DNA from: Streptomyces sp. BK340
Lineage (GTDB): Bacteria; Actinomycetota; Actinomycetes; Streptomycetales; Streptomycetaceae
NCBI RefSeq assembly: GCF_007827595.1
Contig: NZ_VISR01000030.1
Span: forward strand, 94,290-158,289
Reading direction: 5' to 3'
DNA length: 64,000 bases
Within the stretch, counting starts at the first letter, position 1. Each line of letters begins with the position of its first letter. The position numbers and the translations under genes are program-made. This document shows, piece by piece, positions 60,526 to 64,000 of this stretch. Under the pieces are notes generated by a model. That model did not search any database and had not been told where the DNA came from. It worked only from the letters and a program-made list of their open reading frames with translations.

Positions 60526-61827
60526 TCAGGAACCCATCACCTCGGCGCCGTCCGCCACCGCCGGACTCTCCCGCCTCGGATACGGCCGCGCCGCCAGGAC
60601 CGCCACGTCGTCCTCCGCATGGCGTGCGTCCAGGTTGGTCAGGATGGTGTCCAGGACGTCGTCCACGCCGTGGCCGGTGAAACGCAGGGCGGACAGGCGG
60701 GCCATGGAGCTGTCGATGTCCTCGCCACGGCGTTCCACGAGCCCGTCGGTGAAGAGCACCAGTGTCTGGTCGGGGGCCAGCTTGTGGGTGGCCGACTCGT
60801 AGCCGCCGAAGCCGGTGCCGAGCGGCGGTCCGACCGGTACGGACAGCGGTGCGGTCCGGCCGTCCTCGCTGATGAGCACGGGCGGCAGATGACCGGCGCT
60901 GGCGAGCGTGACCTGCCCCCGGCCGGGGTCGATCCGCGCCAGCAGACAGGTGGCCGGCCTCCGGTCGGCCTCGCCGGAGGCGATGTCGTCCATCTGCCGC
61001 AGCACGCGGTGCGGGGGCAGGTCGGAGGAGGCGATGTAGCGCAGCGAGGAGCGGTAGGCGCTCATGTCGACGGCGGCTTCCAGGCCGTGGCCCATGACAT
61101 CGCCGACGACCAGCAGGGTGCGGCCGAAATGGAGCCGTACGGTCTCGCACCAGTCGCCGCCCACCAGCACCCTGCTGCTGCCGGCCGGGAGGTAGCGGAT
61201 CGCGACGTCCAGGTTCGGGTGCGGCCGGCCGGGCTCCGCCAGCAGCGCGCGTTGCAGGTCACCGGCCGTCTGGCTGACCAGGTCGTAGGCGCGAGCGTGC
61301 CGTATGTGGGAGGCGGCGCGTTCGGTGAGGAGGGCCAGCCGCTCGGCCTCCGAACGGGTGAACCGCGCTCCGTGCCGCCCCGCGACCAGGACGCCGTACT
61401 GGTCGTCGCCGATGGTCAGAGGCACAGAGATCGCGGGGCGGCTGGGGCTGCCCGGCGGCTGCTCGGTCCAGGGCTCCGGTGGTCTGTCGGCCGCCGGGGT
61501 GCCCACCTCCTGGGCCACCGCGGTGGCCCAGCGGACATCGGGCAGCACGTCCGGATCTCCGGCGATCGCCTCGTACCCGGAGACGGTCTTGCCGGTCCGG
61601 CGCATGACCGCGGCCGCGCCGCCCACCAGCCGTACGACGGCCCGGGTCAGCTCGTCGCAGGTGGTTTCCTCGTCGAGCGTCGTACCGATCGCGCCCGCGG
61701 CCGCCCGCAGGACGGTCAGCCGGGCCTCCTCGCCCTCCGGCTCACCGGCGCCGTCCGCGCGGTCGCCGTCAGCGGGCACGGACCTGCGACGGGCCTGGAT
61801 CCAGCGCGCGACACCCATCACCCTCAC
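60526..61827 (-). CDS. GAF-PP2C (SpoIIE-type) protein phosphatase
   Basis: 433 residues. GAF-like sensor domain (about 35-185) followed by a SpoIIE/PP2C phosphatase domain with VGGDWCETV, VVGDVMGHGLEAA (metal-binding Asp-Gly region) and LVLFTDGLVERRG, then DDVAVLAARP with the last Asp pair. Members dephosphorylate anti-anti-sigma factors and thereby control alternative sigma factors. No anti-sigma gene is adjacent. The exact start is uncertain (GTG 61827 or ATG 61818). Confidence 0.88.
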   Translation of the reverse strand: MRVMGVARWIQARRRSVPADGDRADGAGEPEGEEARLTVLRAAAGAIGTTLDEETTCDELTRAVVRLVGGAAAVMRRTGKTVSGYEAIAGDPDVLPDVRWATAVAQEVGTPAADRPPEPWTEQPPGSPSRPAISVPLTIGDDQYGVLVAGRHGARFTRSEAERLALLTERAASHIRHARAYDLVSQTAGDLQRALLAEPGRPHPNLDVAIRYLPAGSSRVLVGGDWCETVRLHFGRTLLVVGDVMGHGLEAAVDMSAYRSSLRYIASSDLPPHRVLRQMDDIASGEADRRPATCLLARIDPGRGQVTLASAGHLPPVLISEDGRTAPLSVPVGPPLGTGFGGYESATHKLAPDQTLVLFTDGLVERRGEDIDSSMARLSALRFTGHGVDDVLDTILTNLDARHAEDDVAVLAARPYPRRESPAVADGAEVMGS

Positions 61828-61847
61828 AGAGTCTCAAACAGGAGGGA

Positions 61848-61875
61848 GCCGGGCACCAGTCACTGGTGTCCCGGC
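61848..61875 (-). terminator. Hairpin terminator after msrB
   Basis: GCCGGGCACCAG pairs with CTGGTGTCCCGGC (one bulged base) around a short loop. It lies between the msrB stop and the phosphatase gene, both on the minus strand, so it ends the murC-msrB transcript. Confidence 0.65.
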
Positions 61876-61897
61876 CACCCCCGAAGCCCCAGAAGCC

Positions 61898-62305
61898 TCA
61901 GGACTCATCCGGCGTCAGCCGGAGCGAGATGCTGTTGATGCAGTACCGCTGGTCGGTGGGCGTCGAGTACCCCTCACCCTCGAACACATGACCGAGGTGG
62001 GAGCCGCAGCGGGCGCAGCGCACCTCGGTACGGACCATGCCGTGGGAGCGGTCCTCGATCAGCTCCACCGCGTCGGTGTCCTTCGGGTCGTAGAAGGACG
62101 GCCAGCCGCAGTGCGACTCGAACTTGGTGGTGGAGGTGAACAGCTCGGCCCCGCAGGCGCGACAGGAGTAGACGCCCTTGGTCTTGGTGTCCGTGTACTC
62201 ACCGGTGAAGGCCGGTTCGGTTCCGGCCTGGCGCAGCACGGCGTACTCGGCCGGTGTCAGCTCCGCGCGCCACTGCTCGTCCGGCTTGTCGACGTCGTAC
62301 GACAT
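61898..62305 (-). CDS. msrB: Peptide-methionine (R)-S-oxide reductase
   Basis: 135 residues, full-length MsrB. The zinc site is made of two Cys-x2-Cys pairs (CRACGAELF, CARCGSHLGHVF), and the catalytic Cys is in QRYCINSISL near the C-terminus. GWPSFY and HCGWP are family signatures. It repairs oxidised methionine in proteins with thioredoxin as reductant. It follows murC by 14 bp, so the two are co-transcribed. Confidence 0.95.
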   Translation of the reverse strand: MSYDVDKPDEQWRAELTPAEYAVLRQAGTEPAFTGEYTDTKTKGVYSCRACGAELFTSTTKFESHCGWPSFYDPKDTDAVELIEDRSHGMVRTEVRCARCGSHLGHVFEGEGYSTPTDQRYCINSISLRLTPDES

Positions 62306-62319
62306 GAGCCTCAGCCCCT

Positions 62320-63711
62320 TTACTGCTGCGACAGACGGTCCAGGATCTGCGGGCCCAGGTCGGTCACGTCGCCCGCGCCCATGGTGAGAACGAGATCACC
62401 GGGCTTCGCCATTCCCGCGATCACCGCGGGGATCTCCGCCTTGTCGTGCACGGCGGAGACGTCGGCGCCCGCCGCGCGCGCGGCCTCGATGATCAGCTCG
62501 CTGGTCACCCCGGGGATCGGGTCCTCGCGGGCCGGGTAGATGTCGAGCACGACCGAGGCGTCGGCGAGCGCCAGCGACTCGCCCATCTCCTTGCCCAGCT
62601 CCTGGGTGCGGGAGAAGAGGTGCGGCTGGAAGACGACCAGGATCCGGGAGTCGCCTGCGGCGCCGCGCATGGCCTCCAGGTCGGCGGTCATCTCGGTGGG
62701 GTGGTGGGCGTAGGAGTCGATCACCTGCACACCGGCGGCCTCGCCCTTGAGCTGCAGGCGCCGCTTGACCCCGGTGTAGGCGGCCAGCGCGGGCGCCAGC
62801 TCGGCGGCGGGAATGCCGAGGGCGGCACCGGCGGCCAGCGCGGCGACCGCGTTGAGTGCGTAGTGGCGGCCGGGCACGGAGACCTCGAAGGTCAGCTCCT
62901 GCCCGTCCAGCACCGCGGTGACCTGGCTCTTCAGCCCCTGCGGCAGCACGGACAGGACCCGTACATCGGCGTCCTCGGCCGCGCCGTACGTCACGATCCG
63001 CACCGACCCGTCCAGCCGCCGCGTGAGCTCCCGCGCACCCTCGTGGTCGGCGGAGATCACCAGCGTCCCGCCGGGCACGATCTTCCCGGCGAAGGTCTCG
63101 AAGGACTCGTAGATCTCGTCCATCGAGGCGTAGTTCGCGTGGTGGTCCAGCTCGACGTTGAGGACGATGGCGACCTCGGGCGCGTACTTGTGGAAGCTGC
63201 GGTCCGACTCGTCGGCCTCGGCGACGAAGATGTCGCCCTCGCCGTGCAGCGCGTTCGAGCCGGGCGCGTCCAGGTCGCCGCCGATGGCGTACGACGGCTC
63301 GCGGCCCAGCTCGCTCAGCGAGACCGCCAGCATCGACGTGGTCGTGGTCTTGCCGTGGGTACCGGCCACGGCGATCGGCCGCAGCCCGTCCATCAGCGCG
63401 GCCAGTGCGTCGGACCGGTGCACCACCGGGACGCCCAGCTCGGCGGCGCGGGCCAGCTCCGGGTTGTCCCTGCGGATGGCCGACGACACGACGACACAGC
63501 TCGCGTCGTCGGCGAGGTGCCCGGCGGCGTGCCCGATGTGCACGGTCACACCGAGCGCCCGCAGCGCCTCGGCGGTCGCCGACTCCTTGGCGTCGCTCCC
63601 GGCCACCTCGGCCCCGCGCTGCGCGAGGATCTTGGCGATACCCGACATCCCAGCACCGCCGATGCCGATGAAGTGCGGTCGGTCCATGGCGGCAGGAAGT
63701 CCGGGTGCCAT
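62320..63711 (-). CDS. murC: UDP-N-acetylmuramate-L-alanine ligase
   Basis: 463 residues from ATG 63711 (GGAG 6 nt upstream; in-frame starts further up are weaker). N-terminal UDP-binding loop FIGIGGAGMSGIAKILA, ATP loop AVAGTHGKTTTTSML (residues 114-128), and C-terminal ligase domain with SYAHHPTEMTADLEAM. It adds L-Ala to UDP-MurNAc, the first step of the peptide stem of peptidoglycan, in the cytoplasm. Essential. In Streptomyces this copy lies away from the main division cluster, with msrB just downstream. Confidence 0.96.
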   Translation of the reverse strand: MAPGLPAAMDRPHFIGIGGAGMSGIAKILAQRGAEVAGSDAKESATAEALRALGVTVHIGHAAGHLADDASCVVVSSAIRRDNPELARAAELGVPVVHRSDALAALMDGLRPIAVAGTHGKTTTTSMLAVSLSELGREPSYAIGGDLDAPGSNALHGEGDIFVAEADESDRSFHKYAPEVAIVLNVELDHHANYASMDEIYESFETFAGKIVPGGTLVISADHEGARELTRRLDGSVRIVTYGAAEDADVRVLSVLPQGLKSQVTAVLDGQELTFEVSVPGRHYALNAVAALAAGAALGIPAAELAPALAAYTGVKRRLQLKGEAAGVQVIDSYAHHPTEMTADLEAMRGAAGDSRILVVFQPHLFSRTQELGKEMGESLALADASVVLDIYPAREDPIPGVTSELIIEAARAAGADVSAVHDKAEIPAVIAGMAKPGDLVLTMGAGDVTDLGPQILDRLSQQ

Positions 63712-63907
63712 GCAAGTCTCCATAAGATCCGGTACGAGGCTGGGCGCCCCTAGCCTATGCGCTGACGGACCGGGCACCTCGCAAGAGCCGCGGGGCAGCC
63801 GGTCCGGGAGGCGCGGGGGGCCGTGCCGGTCCGCGGGCTGAGCCGCGTGGGCGCGACCGGCCGCAACGACGCCGCACCCAAGGACGCGACGCCCCGCCCC
63901 GCAGTGC

Positions 63908-64000
63908 CTAGGTGTATTGACCCGCAGCGTTGTTCACTCGGCTGATCGGGGGCTGGCCTCCGAGTGCGGTGTGGCAGCGGTGGTGGTTGTAGGTGTGGAG
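63908..64000 (-). mobile_element. 3' end of an IS481-type transposase gene, cut by the window edge
   Basis: On the minus strand the last 30 codons read LHTYNHHRCHTALGGQPP and then ISRVNNAAGQYT before a TAG at 63908-63910. The Y-N-x-x-R-x-H-x-A-L-G-G-x-P-P-I-S-R pattern is the characteristic C-terminus of IS481/IS3-type DDE transposases. The rest lies to the right. The 196 bp between it and murC (63712-63907) contain the murC promoter region and no gene. Confidence 0.82.

Overview
The window is high-G+C actinobacterial chromosome, almost certainly Streptomyces. The coding strands show strong G/C third-position bias and frequent GTG starts. Lineage markers present are a conservon, a geosmin synthase, a gamma-butyrolactone-receptor homologue, an SSI-type protease inhibitor and DUF6230/DUF6114 membrane proteins. 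No rRNA, tRNA or CRISPR array was seen.

Layout. 1-10.2 kb: the end of an MMPL exporter; a macrolide-type glycosyltransferase with a sharp palindrome in its promoter; a kinase-like protein; a LysR/EamA divergent pair with a YbaK-type deacylase; a DEDDh exonuclease; a HEPN-PLD protein; and a secreted copper amine oxidase that appears split into two genes. 10.3-23 kb: the glycogen-to-trehalose enzymes GlgX, TreY and TreZ, separated by a decayed MFS gene, a LysR/lipoamide-dehydrogenase pair, an M14 peptidase, an SSI inhibitor and an FHA protein. 23-36 kb: an APH-fold protein lacking its catalytic Asp, an aminopeptidase P, a PDZ protein, a LysR/amidotransferase pair, a phenoxazinone-synthase-like multicopper oxidase, geosmin synthase, a coupled hydrolase-P450 pair, an ARMT1-like protein and an orphan gamma-butyrolactone-receptor homologue. 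36-40 kb: a membrane-anchored AA10 LPMO, a secreted protein, and DUF6230-DUF6114.

40.05-49.04 kb is the most striking part. A VanX-type D-Ala-D-Ala dipeptidase gene is cut by an 8,340-bp element exactly between the codons of its catalytic Glu and its third zinc-ligand His (E-W-W-H). The element has a 6-bp core repeated at both junctions (GTGGTG), imperfect terminal inverted repeats, and four ATGA-coupled genes: three tyrosine-recombinase-type proteins and a small coiled-coil DUF6262/TnpC-like protein. It carries a divergent ArsR-type regulator/MFS exporter pair as cargo. Removing one core repeat and the interior restores an uninterrupted 216-codon dipeptidase. This is a Tn554/recombinase-trio-like transposon caught in an essential active-site sequence.

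49-64 kb: a TerB protein, a frameshifted AsnC regulator, an aromatic-amino-acid-lyase-like enzyme with an altered MIO tripeptide, and an osmoprotectant ABC transporter whose binding-protein gene is separated from its permease/ATPase genes by a four-gene conservon (cvnABCD) on the opposite strand. A graveyard of gene fragments follows (ApbE, histidine kinase, nucleosidase), then a GAF/PP2C phosphatase, msrB, murC, and the end of an IS481-type transposase cut by the window edge.

Functions are assigned by reading motifs and family resemblance, not by database search. Start codons were chosen from ribosome-binding sites and family alignment from memory, and are stated where they are uncertain.
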